Below, piece by piece: positions 1 through 12,400 of a stretch of DNA of 64,000 nucleotides. Where the stretch lies: positions 47,642,110-47,706,109 of the forward strand of contig CM077647.1 of the NCBI GenBank assembly GCA_039707465.1, read 5' to 3'. Position 1 is the stretch's first letter. Each line of letters begins with the position of its first letter. Both the position numbers and the translations under genes were made by a program. Under the pieces are notes generated by a model, which saw nothing but the letters and a program-made list of their open reading frames with translations, did no database searches and was not told the DNA's origin. This stretch comes from Rhabdophis nuchalis. Taxonomy: Eukaryota > Chordata > Lepidosauria > Squamata > Natricidae.

Positions 1-3000
1 ACAATATAAACAATCGATACAAAATATATACTTTAAAACACCATTAAACTATGTTATCCCGTGCTAAAAAATTAAGACCCATTAAAATACATTTAAAAAT
101 CTATAGACAGAGAGACTATCCAAGGCCGGCCAGTCGAAAGAAATGGGTCTTTAGTTTCATACGGAAGGAGCGGAGGTCCGTGGTCGTTCTAATATCGGGG
201 GGAAGGTCGTTCCAGAGGGCCGGGCCCGCCACAGAGAGAGCCCTTCCCCTGGGCGTCGCCCGCTGACAAAGTCTAGTGGACGGCACCCGGAGAAGTCCCT
301 CTCTGTGGGAGCGAATCGGTCGTGAGGATGTATGGGGCAGGATCCGATCCCGCAGATAGCTAGGTCCTGAGCCATGGAGCGCCTTAAAGATGATAGTTAG
401 CACCTTGAAGCGCACCCGGAAGATGACAGGCAGCCAGTGCAGCTCGCGCAGGAGTGGTGTAACGTGGGTGAACCTGGTGGTCCCCATAATTGCCCGCGCG
501 GCTGCATTCTGAACTAACTGAAGCCTCCGGGTGCACCTCAAGGGAAGCCCCATGTAGAGAGAGTTACAATAGTCCAGTCGGGATGTCACGAGGGCATGAG
601 TGACTGTGCGAAGGGCGTCCCGATCCAATAGGGGGCGCAATTGGCGAACCAGGCAAACCTGGTAAAACGCCCTCCTGGCCACGGCTGTCACTTGCTCTTC
701 CATAGACAGCCGGGTATCCAGGAGGACACCCAAATTGCGCGCCCCATCCACAGGGGCAAGATGTTCGCCCCCTATGGCCAGCGTTGGAAAAAGCTGGTTG
801 AATCGGGCAGCCGGAAACCACAGCCACTCGGTCTTGGTCGGGTTGAGCCTGAGTCCGTTACTTCCCATCCAGATCCGCACGGCTTCCAGGCACTGGCACA
901 TCACCGCTACGGCATCGTTGGGGTGGTTTGGGGTAGATATGTACAGCTGGGTGTCATCAGCGTACAGGTGGTAATCTACCCCAAAACCACGGATGATCTC
1001 ACCCAGCGGCTTCATATATGCGTTAAACAGGAGAGGCGAGAGGACCGACCCCTGAGGCACCCCGCATGTGAGGGGTCTCGGGGTCGACCTCTGCTCTCCT
1101 GTCCGCACAAATTGCGATCGGCCAGAGAGGTAGGAGGAGAACCACCGTAAAACGGTGCCTCCCACCCCCAACCCCCCCAGCCGATGCAATAGGATACCAT
1201 GGTCGATGGTATCGAAAGCCGCTGAGAGGTCTAATAGGGCCAGGATGGAGGAACATCCCCCATCTCTGGCCCTCCAGAGATCATCTACCAACGCGACCAA
1301 TGCCGTCTCGGTGCTATGCCCGGGCCGAAAGCCGGACTGGCGCGGATCTAGATACTCAATTTCCTCCAGGTGACGGGGAAACTGTTGTGCCACCACACTC
1401 TCAACAACCTTCGCCAAAAAGGGAAGGTTGGAGACTGGACGATAGTTGTTTAAAAGAGCTGGGTCCAAAGAGGGCTTCTTGAGGAGGGGCCTCACCATAG
1501 CCTCTTTTAGGGAAGCAGGCAAGGAACCCTCACTCAAGGATGCGTTGACAACCTCTTGGAGCCAGCCTCGTGTCACCTCCCAGGATGCCAGTACAAGCCA
1601 GGAGGGGCACGGGTCCAATAAACATGTGGTGGCTCGCAGTCGCCCACGTAACCTGTCCATATCTTCGGAAGTAACGGAGTCAAATTCCTCCCAAACAAGA
1701 TCTCTCTCGTGGCATCCCACTGGGCCATGAATGGGGGCTAGCTCACTCTGTATCTGAGCGGTTTTCTCCTGCAGAAAAGTCACAAATTCCTCTGCTCTAC
1801 CCTGTAATGGGGCTTCCCGCTCCCTCTGTTGGAGGAGGGAGCGGGTCACCCTAAACAGGGCGGCAGGGCGGTTTTCTGCGGATGCTATGAGAGTGGCACA
1901 ATGATGACGTTTGGCCACTCTCCGCGCCACAATGTAAGTCCGTAAATGGGCTCTTACCTGTGTCCGGTCAGATTCAGAACGGCTAGACCTCCATCTTCCC
2001 TCTAGGCATCTCTTGCGGCGTTTCATCACCCGCAGCTCCTCAGTAAACCAAGGAGCCAGGGTGGTTCGCCGCCGCAAGAGAGGCCGCAAGGGCGCGACCC
2101 GATCCAAGGCTCCCACGGCCGCAATGTTCCATGCGGCCGTGAGGTCCTCGATCGGGGCGCGGGTCAGGGAAACAGGAAATGGCCCAAGCGCTGTCTGGAA
2201 CCCATCCGGGTCCATCAGGCGCCTGGGGCGGTACCAGATTGGTGACTCTGGTTCCGCCTCCCCGCGGAGGGGAGCAGCGGTCGGAAAGTCGAGCTGGAGA
2301 AGTGAGTGGTCTGACCATGACAAGGGGGTGATGACTATGTCCCCTATACCCAGATCACTCTTCCATTGGTCTGAGACAAAGATGAGATCCGGCGTATGTC
2401 CACCCTCGTGAGTGGGGCCCTGAATTACTTGGGTCAGGTCCATGGCCGTCATGGAAGCCATGAACTCCCGAGCTGCCACGGATGATTCGCCCACCGATGG
2501 CAGATTAAAGTCCCCCATGACTAAAAGTCTGGGGGTCTCAACTGCCACCGTAGCGATCACCTCCAGGAGCTCGGGCAGGGCTGCTGCTACATAGCGGGGA
2601 GCCAGGTATACAACCAGCAAGCCCAACTGCCTCCCTAGGCCCCACTTCACAGAGAGGGACTCACAGCCGGTAGTCTGAGGCACAATGGTCTCTCTCGGCT
2701 CAAGGCCTTCCTTGATAATGACCGCTACCCCACCTCCCCTGCCTAGGGCCCGCGGCTGATGAAATGCGCGGTAGCCTGGTGGGCACATTTCAACGAGGGG
2801 AAGACCTCCCTCGTGGCCCAACCAGGTCCGGCTCCCCCTCTGACACAAGGTCACTAATGAGGGGGGCTTTGTTGACAACGGACCTGGCATTGCAAAACAT
2901 CAGCCGCAGACCCTGGCTCTGAATTCCCTGGCCACCTAGCCTGCGGGGGTTGTGGCACCCGACCGTTTGCAACCAACGGCTACGTGCCACCAACCGGGAG

Positions 3001-3375
3001 GATGAAGATTGTCTCCCCTCGGTCCTGCCCCTCCCCACGACCCTCTGAATTGGTATGCCCTCCTGTGGAACGACTTGGGAATCCCCCCTCCTTTCGGCGC
3101 CTTCCGCTTCCCTCCGTCGACTGCTATCCTGGCCCTTGCTATTGATTGTTACTTCCGTCTCCATCTGTCTATACCCACCCCCCTCCCTCGAACCCCCTAA
3201 AAAAGATAATTTAAACAATTTCCTAACTAAAAAACCCCTAAGGCCGCGCTTCGCCCACCTCTCCGGATTAATAAATCCCTCCTCGAGGCGGGCCCTCGTT
3301 AACGAGGAGGGCCAAACCTGCGAGAGCGGGGACTCTCGCAGAAGCATAAGGTCTGCCACAGAGTACATAGTCATA
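1..3375 (-). mobile_element. L2-clade LINE, near full length, 3' end cut by window edge
   Basis: This is a minus-strand non-LTR retrotransposon. On the element strand it begins near 3375 with a GC-rich 5' leader, encodes an apurinic-type endonuclease followed by reverse transcriptase, and has its 3' UTR at 115-1, running off the window. Endonuclease motifs include GDFNLPSVGE and SDHSLL. RT motifs include [28 protein letters not shown] and YADDTQLYIS. The [15 protein letters not shown] wording fits L2 rather than CR1. A second copy (3503-5600) shares the same 5' leader, so the 5' end is probably close to complete. Confidence 0.9.
116..3374 (-). pseudogene. L2 ORF2 (endonuclease-RT) with one frameshifting deletion
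   Basis: The frame is open for 924 codons from 2890 to the stop at 116, covering most of the endonuclease, the RT and a conserved C-terminal domain ending KLKTHFFRLAGLG. The N-terminal endonuclease residues (LRLMFCNARSVVNKAPLI) lie in a second frame at 2790-3374. Comparison with the copy at 5030-5070 shows that 20 bp are missing near 2823, between two CCAGGT repeats, which explains the frame change. Apart from that the coding region is open, so this is a young copy. The product would nick target DNA and reverse-transcribe the element RNA. Confidence 0.88.
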
Positions 3376-3502
3376 ATTATAGTATATAAATATAAATATA
3401 TAAATACATAGACACATATAAATACATAAATATATAAATATATAGATATAAAAATATATAAATATATAGATATAAAAATATATAAATATATAGATATAAA
3501 AA
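3376..3502. repeat. AT-rich minisatellite between two L2 copies
   Basis: The sequence is almost pure A/T with a tandem unit of about 24 bp (TATAGATATAAAAATATATA plus AATA) repeated near 3440-3500. It separates the 5' end of L2 copy 1 from the broken 3' side of copy 2. Confidence 0.7.
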
Positions 3503-5600
3503 GCCGCTGAGAGGTCTAATAGGACCAGGATGGAGGAACAACCCCCATCTCTGGCCCTCCAGAGATCATCCACCAACGCGACCAATGCCGTCTTGGTGCT
3601 GTGACCGGGCCGGAAGCCGGACTGGCGCGGGTCCAGATAATCAATTTCCTCCAGATGACATGGAAACTGTTGTGCCACCACACTCTCTACAACCTTTGCC
3701 AGAAGGCAAAGGTTGGAGACGGGAAGATAGTTAGCTAATAGTGCTGGGTCCAGGGAACGCTTCTTGAGGAGGGGCCTCACCACCGCCTCTTTCAAGATGG
3801 CCGGCAAGAATCCCTCACTCAAAGAAGCGTTGACCACGTCCTGGAGCCAGCCTCATGTCACCTCCCAGGATGCCAGTACAAGCCAGGAGGGACACGAGTC
3901 CAATAAACATGTGGTGGCTCTCAGTCTCCTATGCAACCTATCATCGGAAGTAACAGAGTCAAACTCCTCCCATAATGATGCCTCAAGACCCGCTTCCGAC
4001 GTCTCTTCCGGACCACTTTCGGTGGAGGCCAACTCGCTCCGGATCTGAGCGATTTTGTCCTGCAGATACTCTCCAAATTCCTCTGCTCGTCCCTGCAGAG
4101 GGGCTTCCCACGGCCTCTGGTGAAGGAGGGAGCGGGTCACCCCAAACAGGGCAGCAGGGTGGTTATCTGCGGACACGATGAGAGTGGCACAATACCGACG
4201 TTTGGGCACTCTTATCGCCACAATGTAAGTCCTCAAATGGGCTCTCACCTGTGTTCGGTCAGATTCAGAGCGTGTGGACTCCATATCCTCTCTAGGCGTC
4301 TCTTGTGGCGCTTCATCACCCTCAACTCCTCGGAGAACCAGGGAGCCAGGGTGGTTCGCTGCCACAAAAGAGGCCGCAAAGGCGCAACCCGGTCCAAGGC
4401 CCCAGTGGCCGCACTATTCCATGCAGCCACTAGGTCCTCCATCCGGGCGTGGGTCAGGGCTACAGGTAATGGCCCAAGCTCCATCTGGATCCTTTCAGGT
4501 TCCATCAGGCGCCTGGGGCGGAACCATCTTGGGTGTTCCAGTTCTGCCTCCCCGCGGTGGGGTGTGGCGATAACTCATCCACTGGCTGGAGATAAAAATG
4601 AGATTCAGTGTGTGTCTTCCCTCGTGTGTAGGGCCCTGAATTACTTGAGTCAGGTCCATGGCCGTCATGGAGGCCATGAACTCCCAAGCGACCTTGGAAT
4701 TCTCGCCTACCGATGGCAGGTTAAAGTCCCCCATGACTAACAGTCTGGGGGTCTCAACCGCCATCTCGGCGATTATCTCGAGGAGCTCGGGCTGATACGT
4801 AGCGGGGAGCCAGGTACACAGTCAGCACGCCCAACTGCCTCCCTGGGCCCCACTTCATGCAGAGGGACTCACAACCGGTTATCTGTGGCACAGTGGTCTC
4901 TCTCGGCTCAAGACCTTCCCTGACAATGACCCCCCCACCCCTGCCTAGGGCCCGTGACTGATGGAACGCTCGGTAACCTGGTTGGCACATTTCCACGAGA
5001 GGAAGTTCTCCCTCGTGGCCCAACCAGGTCTCCGTAATTCCCGCCAGGTCCGGCTCCTCCTCCGATACAAGGTCGTTAATGAGGGGGGCTTTGTTGACAA
5101 TGGACCTGGTGTTGCATAGCATCAGTCTTAGGCCCTGGCTCTGTAAGCCCTGACCACCTAGATTGCGGGGGTTGGAGCATGTGACCCTTTGAACACAGCG
5201 GCCACTCTCTCCCAACCGGTGTTGAGATCTTAGTCTACCATCGCACCTGCCCCTCCCCACGACTGTTTGGATGGGATGACCCTCTTCCGGAACCTCCCTT
5301 GTCCCCCTCTCCTTAACGGACCACCTGCTTCTTTTTCCATTCCGCCCGACAGTGTGGTTTTAGTCCTGCCCTCAGTCTTACTAACCCCACCCCCTCCGTG
5401 GGACCCCCTAAAATCCGAATAAAAAATGTCATTAAAAACCCCCTGAGACTGCGTTTCGCCCACCTCTCTTGATTACATAATCCCTCATCAAGGTGAGCCC
5501 TCGTTAATGCGGAGGGCCAAACCTGCGAGAAGGGGGACTCCCGCAGTAAAAGAAGGTCTGCCCTAGAGTACCTCATGGTAGATGTAAATATAGATATATA
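3503..5600 (-). mobile_element. L2-clade LINE, 3'-truncated and decayed
   Basis: This minus-strand copy is closely related to copy 1 and includes the same 5' leader (5460-5580), the endonuclease start LRLMLCNTRSIVNKAPLIND, the intact EPDLAGITETWLGHEG segment, and the RT N-terminus up to [11 protein letters not shown]. It stops at 3503 inside the RT, so the catalytic YADD half and 3' UTR are missing. The frame is broken by several indels: the endonuclease pieces are at 4754-5260 and 4495-4764, the mid-region at 3853-4505 and the RT start at 3520-3837. Loss of a 3' end is unusual for a LINE, so a later deletion is likely. Confidence 0.85.
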
Positions 5601-6799
5601 TAAAATATAAAAGGTCAGAGGAGTTGTTAGACAGGGTAATTCAAGCATCTGGCAGCCTTCAGCAAAAATAGCTTCTATAATTGTAACCAAGCAACAATTT
5701 AAAATCTTCCATGTGCTTTAATATAATTTGTGATAGTAACTTCCTCCTTTCTTGATACAGAATACAACCTGTTAACACAAATGATGTATCAAAAAGAATG
5801 AGGCCCATAAGAACACATTTGAATATTTTCAGTTTTCCACTAATTGCTTATAGTTGGTCCTATGACTATGTATCTTCTTGTGAACTCTAAGCAGTGTGAC
5901 TGCATCCAGAAGAACAAAAATGCCATTCATTCCATGTTCCACTATTTCAGTTTGTGTCCCTTTCTCTCTACTCACGACCCCCTGCCTCTGTTCTACATTT
6001 TTAAAACCTGTTGTGCTATTTTGATTAAAAGGTCATTATGAGGAGAAAATTCCAAACTTGGGAAACATTCTTATTCCATTGAAGTTTCTTGCAGACTATG
6101 ATGCTGAAATTAGCAAATGTGCCTTATTTTTGCAACCAGGAAATTTCCCCTGTATTCCTATTCATAATAATTGGATGCTACTAAGGCAGCTGAAGTGGAG
6201 GAAAGGCATTGATTTTTTAAATGATGGTCAGAGCGTAATAGTTGGTAAATATGGGTGACCTGAAATGGCGGAATTCAGTTGTATCATTCATTAAAGTGAA
6301 AGTTGCCCATGTAAATGCAAAGTAGGGTCCAACCTTTTCAATATTTCGATGAAGCCACAGAAAACCGCAGCACTATAAATGTGCTATATCAGAAACGTGT
6401 CTGATAAAATGGCCCCACCCCCCATGTCAATGCCAGAAATTTTACTTGGACCATAATCAATGGCCTAAAAGATAGAAGATACCTTACAAGTCCCTCCAGC
6501 CACATCCTGGTAATTCTAAAGTATCAGACAGAAATCTTTCACAGTATCTGCTCCAGTCCCTTTAATACATATTTGGAAATTTGGAGTTTGTATTATTTAT
6601 TGCCCAAAGAAAGTAAATCTCTTTGAGTTATTTTCATAACTCAATGTTCATTAACCAGAATCAGGTTAGACTATAATGTACACTTTCCTGCATACTTGTC
6701 AAGTGAGCAAGTAATTATTTCATTGCTTGTATGATTAGATGCCAATTACTTTAGTATAGGTCCAATATGTGCTCTTGACAAATAACTTGAAATACAGAT
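5601..6799. other. Intergenic, nothing recognised
   Basis: This is AT-rich sequence without a supported gene or an identifiable repeat family. Confidence 0.4.
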
Positions 6800-7073
6800 T
6801 GTATTATAAGGCTGTAATTGGGTCCTGAAGATGAAACTCAAATATTTTGGCTACCTAATGAAAATAAAGGACTCACTGGAAAAAAACGTAATGCTGGGAA
6901 AGATTGAGGGCAAAAGAAGGGGACAACAGAGGATGAGGTGGGTGGATGGAGTCACCAAAACAGTAGGCGTGAGCATAAATGGACTCCAGAGGATGGTAGA
7001 GAACAGGAAGGCCTGGAGAAACATTGTCCATTGGATCGCAATGGGTCGGACATAGCTTTGCAACTAACAACAA
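6800..7073 (+). mobile_element. BovB LINE 3' end, 5'-truncated
   Basis: The plus-strand reading gives MLGKIEGKRRGQQRMRWVDG then VTKTVGVSINGLQRMVENRK, the C-terminus of the BovB (RTE-clade) polyprotein as I know it. It ends in the typical GGGTCGGACATAGCTTTGCA and an AACAAC tail. Confidence 0.85.
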
Positions 7074-7180
7074 TTGGGTAATATATTATGGATATGTATT
7101 CTTAATAGCATAAGGCTTTTTCTGTAGGACCTTTGTAACCTTGTCATAATTGTTACAGTGCAGACCTTAATCTTTTAGAT

Positions 7181-7321
7181 GGGGGGGGAGGGGTGAAACT
7201 GGTGGTCTGTAGGCCAGATGTGTCATGCACAGGCCACAGGATACCTCAGCTCTGCGAATTGAAAAAAATGTAGCAAAACATCATGTGAAGGCAATATGAC
7301 ACATTGAGTTTGACACCCATG
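7181..7321. mobile_element. Short hAT-type transposon remnant
   Basis: This 141-bp insert is flanked by the perfect 8-bp duplication TTTTAGAT (7173-7180 and 7322-7329). The right end GAGTTTGACACCCATG matches the family with termini CAGGGGTGTCAAACTC; the left end has decayed to a G-run. Confidence 0.75.
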
Positions 7322-7329
7322 TTTTAGAT

Positions 7330-8778
7330 TATCATTACTTTTCCCATACTGTCTGATGCTGGGTAGGGTAAAACAGAAGAGCAATGGGTTGTCCAAGATC
7401 ACCCAGAGACATCATGATGTAAGACAGCTCAAGCACACACAATGAAACATCCATTTATGGTAGACATTAAGTAAAGACTCACAGAGACGTAATTTGTTAA
7501 TATCATTTGTATTTTGAAAAGCATATCAAAAAAAGTTTTAAGTGTAACATTTTGTTTTTACAAGTTTTATTTTTGTATTGCTTATTATTTTGACATACAA
7601 ATTATTGCTTGCTAGCTCTCATAAATATGCTAAACAATGATATATACAGAAATCAAAACAATTGAACATGTAAAGGGCTCCGTTGTCAACTGTATTCTTG
7701 TTAAAGCAGAGTATTTTATATGTGCCAATAATGTTAGATAAGTACAAGTATGTCCCTGAGAAGTTAGGCAAATAACCTTAGCTTGGACAATCTTTCTGTT
7801 AGCTTTAATGCAGATTGAAGAACAATGGTCTGGAGAGACTAAAATGGGAAGAATTAAACTAACCATATTAGGGCTGCAAAAATACAAGCAACAGCTAGTA
7901 GCAGCCAGCAGTTTTATCTTATAGTGCCATCACAATTATCTAAACCTGTGTAGCAGAGATGTAAGTAGCCTTTTCTTTTTATCTTGAGAGTGCCTTTGTT
8001 CCTAACCATGTAAAAAGAACATAATAAATAGTCTATGCAAATAAATAGTAATAGCTACAAAGATTAGTATTTACAACTTGTTTGCTTTTATAGTTATCCA
8101 AATGTTCATTTATAGCACTCAATACACTCCAAAGGGTCTTACACTATTATGCAACAGTGCCTTTTTGTATAGATATTTCTAGAGTTTATTTCTCCTCCCC
8201 ACCCCCCACTTTTTAAAATTGCTATTTGTGCTCCTCTTATGGGGCTTATAGCTCTTACAACAGTTAGGGGACCAATTTATACTGCAATCCTATGCAAGTT
8301 TATTGAGGAATAAGTGCCATTGTATTCAGTGGGGTTTACCTTAAAGCATAAGAAACAACTGTATACTTTTGATTCTAATCTTCTTCTGAAGCCAGCAAGA
8401 CTTGGAGTGTACACAAAAGACTCAATGCAGGGACTTTTTCTTTGTTATGACAACCGCATATCTTAACAATCTCAAGGCTGACTCAGTCATTGTCTTAAAG
8501 TTGGCCTCCTTTCAGGAGAAAGTTGCATGAATGTATCAGGAGTAGGATAAAATGGAAATTATACACTACATATTTGTCTTCTGCTCCAGAGTCCTCAAAT
8601 TGTGGCAAATTGTGTTCTTTTTCCCCCTGAAAATAACCTTGGAGAGAAAATTGTTCATTTTTACAATCTTTAGTCCACAGAAATGCAATTATCTAGTTAT
8701 TTAGTTCTAAAGTAATAAAGGAAGTTACTGAACTTTTTAAAAAAACTGCTTAGCAGGTAGTATGTTATTGCCCTAAAT
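7330..8778. other. Intergenic, nothing firm
   Basis: A weak ancient SINE-like patch lies near 7380-7430 and a CAATCCTATGCA-type repeat fragment at 8283-8340, neither firm enough to name. No gene is visible. Confidence 0.35.
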
Positions 8779-9411
8779 CAGTGGTTCTCAGTTATTTTCT
8801 GTCAGGCCCCCCCTAGGAAGAAGAAAACATTTCGCGCCCCCCCAGCCCCGGAAAGCGCCCCCCCCAGCCCCGGAAAGCGCCTCCCCCCAGCCCCGGAAAG
8901 CGCCCCCCCAGCCCCGGAAAGCGCCCCCCCCCAGCCCCGGAAAGCGCCCCCCCCAGCCCCGGAAAGCGCCCCTCCAGCCCCGGGGCTGCCCCCTCCCTTC
9001 TTTCCCTCGCCTCCTTCCGAGCCAAGGATATTTATTCTCCTTGGTGCCGCCGTTGCCTTCTCTGCATGGCCCGAGCGCCTGTTCCTTACTGCGATGGTCT
9101 CAGCAGCTCCCAGCGCTCCCAACGCAGCCAGTCGAAAGCCGGGAGGGAGGCCGCTTTTCCACGCCGTGGAAGGGGGTCGCCTCCCTCCCGGCTTTCGACT
9201 GGCCGCGTCCAGGTGGGCAGCGGGCAAGAGCCGTGAGCGGGCAAGTCGGGCGGCGCGCTGGGAGCTGCTGAGCCGGGCGGCGCGCTGGGAGCTGCTAAGG
9301 AACAGGCGCTCGGGCCATGCGGAAAATGCAACGGTGGTATCGGTCTTTCCGGGTGTGCGGCTCCGCGCCCCCCCTTACGGAGCCTCGCGCCCCACTATTT
9401 GAGAAACGCTG
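8779..9411. mobile_element. hAT-type transposon with GC-rich minisatellite and long hairpin
   Basis: This 633-bp element has termini CAGTGGTTCTCAG and GAGAAACGCTG and a perfect 8-bp duplication CCCTAAAT (8771-8778, 9412-9419). Inside are about six tandem copies of a roughly 21-bp GC-rich unit (8840-8975) and a 24-bp perfect inverted repeat (9128-9151 with 9179-9202). No transposase is encoded, so it is non-autonomous. It is a GC island in AT-rich surroundings. Confidence 0.88.
8838..8978. repeat. GC-rich minisatellite inside hAT element
   Basis: Repeated unit AGCCCCGGAAAGCGCCCCCC, about 21 bp, around six copies with variable C-runs. It opens glycine/alanine-rich reading frames on the minus strand that are artefacts of the repeat. 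Confidence 0.85.
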
Positions 9412-12400
9412 CCCTAAATCAATATATTTGTTTTCCCTTGTTTTAATATAGCTTAAATTATCTAAAGTCCAGTTGACTGCTATATAGTCTTGCATAGGTA
9501 AAATGAGACCCAAGTTATAACCCATAGCTTACTTTTAGGAAATATTTGTCTTATAATTCTGAATGGTTCCATTGGCTAAATAATGACCAAGAGGCCACTG
9601 AAATGAAGAAGTCAAGTAATGCTGCTTACAACGTCTGGCACCAGACAGTCCAGCTCACGAGGTTTGAAAATAGTCCAGTTTTTGCTTTACTACACTAAAC
9701 ATTAAGCTTGCTCATTAAAAGCAGTGAACAGGTTTCAGAATGGTAACAAAACAAAAAGCCAGATTTGAATTCCTATTAACCTTTTGTAGTTTTAAGACTG
9801 CAATCGCCTGAAGCTGTTAATGGATCTGTAAAAACACAATATCTAGAAATAAGAATCAGCCACCTCGTGTTACACATAATTAGTTTTTTAATCAACTGTC
9901 TTTCCCTGAAAATCTAACTTTTTTCAGTTAATTTATTCTAGAACTACAAATGTAGAATTTGTATTTTATAGGTTTAAACTCAACCATTTAACAGAGGCTC
10001 ATCCTAATACATAGGTTAAACAAAAGGTCTATTTCTTCCCTCCAAATATATCCTTTAGTGGTGTTATGAAACAAGACAAATTACAATGCCTTTTTCCAAA
10101 ATGTTCAATTCCATTCCTAAAGGTGTGGTTTGTTTGTGCGCATAGAAAGCTTATTTACAACAGTTGAGACTTCCCCAACTGCAAATGCTATTTGTGTGTG
10201 TGGATAAAAATAAAGCTTATAACATATTTTTACTACAACTCCTACTGCCAAACCAAACAGTTACTCTTCAGTTAACAAACATACTGCTTCTTCAACTAAG
10301 TTGCTATAAGAAAAACATCCTGAAAATTCCTAAATAATTTGTCTAGGCTGTTTTTAATTTGTTCAACTACCTAAGAAAATAAGGTGATGATTTCTATCAA
10401 ATAATTCTAGAAGACATTGGATAACCAATATAGTAAGTTCAGAATGTACATTGTTCTCTTTATATTATACCTGTACAGGGTTTTCAATTTTATGACAAAG
10501 GCCAAATCTATTGGAAAAACTCTCTACTTCATTGCAAGCAAACAAAAAGCATTCATTATCACTTAAAACTGATTTTGTCTGCCACAACAGCCAATCTTCT
10601 TTGAAGGATCTTGTGTAGAAAAGGTTCTTGAATAAATGTGATCTAAGACAGTACAACAAAGAAAATAATTCAGATGTTTTCAACAGGAAGGCCTAATTTT
10701 TAAGACAACCTCTCTTGTAAATCAGTATGGTCCTGTGATACTATAAAAGTTATTTTATATAAAGCTGCACATAAATAGATTTTCACAGTGAAATGCATTC
10801 TTTTATGCACAGTGGAATACATTCTATTTACTGCATTCTTTAGGCAATTTCTTGAGAATACTTAATAGAAGAATAAAGAAGACATTCTGAAGTCAGGAAC
10901 AAGTTGCAAACATGATTTCGAGAATGTAAGCCTAGTTTTACTATCTCAACATGAAAACCGAGGCACACAAATTATTACACCAAAGCTTTCACTTTTAAGT
11001 CACATGTTCAAATTACATTCAAATACATTGCAACAAATATGTGATTGTCTCACATATTTGTCGCATAGGTTTTATATCTTTCTCTTCAGAAAACCTTTTT
11101 TAAAAATCATAGATTATCATGATTCATTCAGAATGAATATGCAGATTAAAACAGTTATGCAAGTATCATACAAGTTGCTAGAAAGTGTTACTCGTTAAAT
11201 CAGATTTTAGTTTTCTGTGCTGCATTAGGCTATGAGTTTGACAGCGTAACTCGTCTTTACAGCAACATGGATGAAAGTCTGCTGTCAGTGTGAAACCCCC
11301 AAATCTTCACCTTTTCTCTTTTGTAATTGCCCTTTGATGAAAAAATGCTAACAAAAAAAATTCTCAGACAGACTTTGAGAATCATCCATTTCATTTCCAA
11401 TGAAAGTTCTCTTATGGTAGAACCCTACTCATCTTGTAAATTGGAGTTCAACCTCAGCTTTTAACCTTGCAAGGAAAAACCAATAATAGGTCTCTCAAAG
11501 TATAATTCCTCTATAGTCAGATTCATGAATTTGGGTTAATATGTTGTATAAACTTTTTTCATTTTGTTTGTAAATTATGTTTATGACTGATGAACAAGAT
11601 CAGATTTAATAGCTATAAATTATTACCACTTTGAATGTTAATAATGGCAGTAAGTATGCCATAGCACTTTTACTTTCATTTTTAAAAAAGTGATAATGAG
11701 GATTCCACTGTATTATTCCAAGTTGCAAACAATAGCCCCACAGTATGATTTAGTGCTGTTCTGCAATAAAGATAAGAATAATTAGTAATAGCAAAGTTAA
11801 GAGAACACAGAAGTAAAACAAACTATATTCATTGAAATGAAGCTATAGGCAGGACATTTTTGTGACATTGCTTGCCTCTAATACTATTACCATTCTAAGG
11901 AAAGGACCAAAAAACTGAAGTGGTTCTAAAGTTTTAAAAAAATTACCCATAAGAAGTATTAAAGGCAGAGTGCTCTAAATTCTAATCCAGCATGAAAGCA
12001 CATCATACATTAACATAATTGATGCTGTGATATTTTAGTTTATTAGGCAGCACATTGTGGAATACTGTACAAGATGTTAAATCAAGTATTAACTGTGCTT
12101 GTTTTAAATTTTACATTTTGTTAAATTCTATTAGGTATCTAAATTCTAACAATTTGTCTTTCTTTAGGTTTAGTCTTGAAGTGGATGCCAGCACATATCT
12201 TGGGGATGATTCATCTATACCTGCCCTACTACTTTTTTTTTTTTTTGGCACCACAGTCAACACTGTAGGGCAGCTTATGATTAGTGAGGTATATCCCCAT
12301 GTGCCAAATTATGAACACCTTTCTTAAAACAGTGCTTCTAGACCCTTATAAGGGTAGAACATCTTATTTCATTTTAACACTGAGTTGGGACTGAACGTTA

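Noticed and set aside
7375..7435. Possible MIR-like SINE (TTGTCCAAGATCACCCAGAG)
   Set aside because: Only about 40 bp resembles the family; too diverged to call from reading alone.
8283..8345. CAATCCTATGCA...GTATTCAGTGGGGTTTACC repeat fragment
   Set aside because: It looks like a widespread amniote/squamate repeat, but boundaries and family cannot be set.
8802..9227. 141-codon Gly/Ala-rich minus frame
   Set aside because: Driven by the GC-rich minisatellite in the hAT element; no homology.
11228..11293. Plus-strand text reading GYEFDSVTRLYSNMDESLL then a stop, resembling protein
   Set aside because: Too short, no acceptor with good frame support, antisense to the RAPGEF5 3' region and not recognised.
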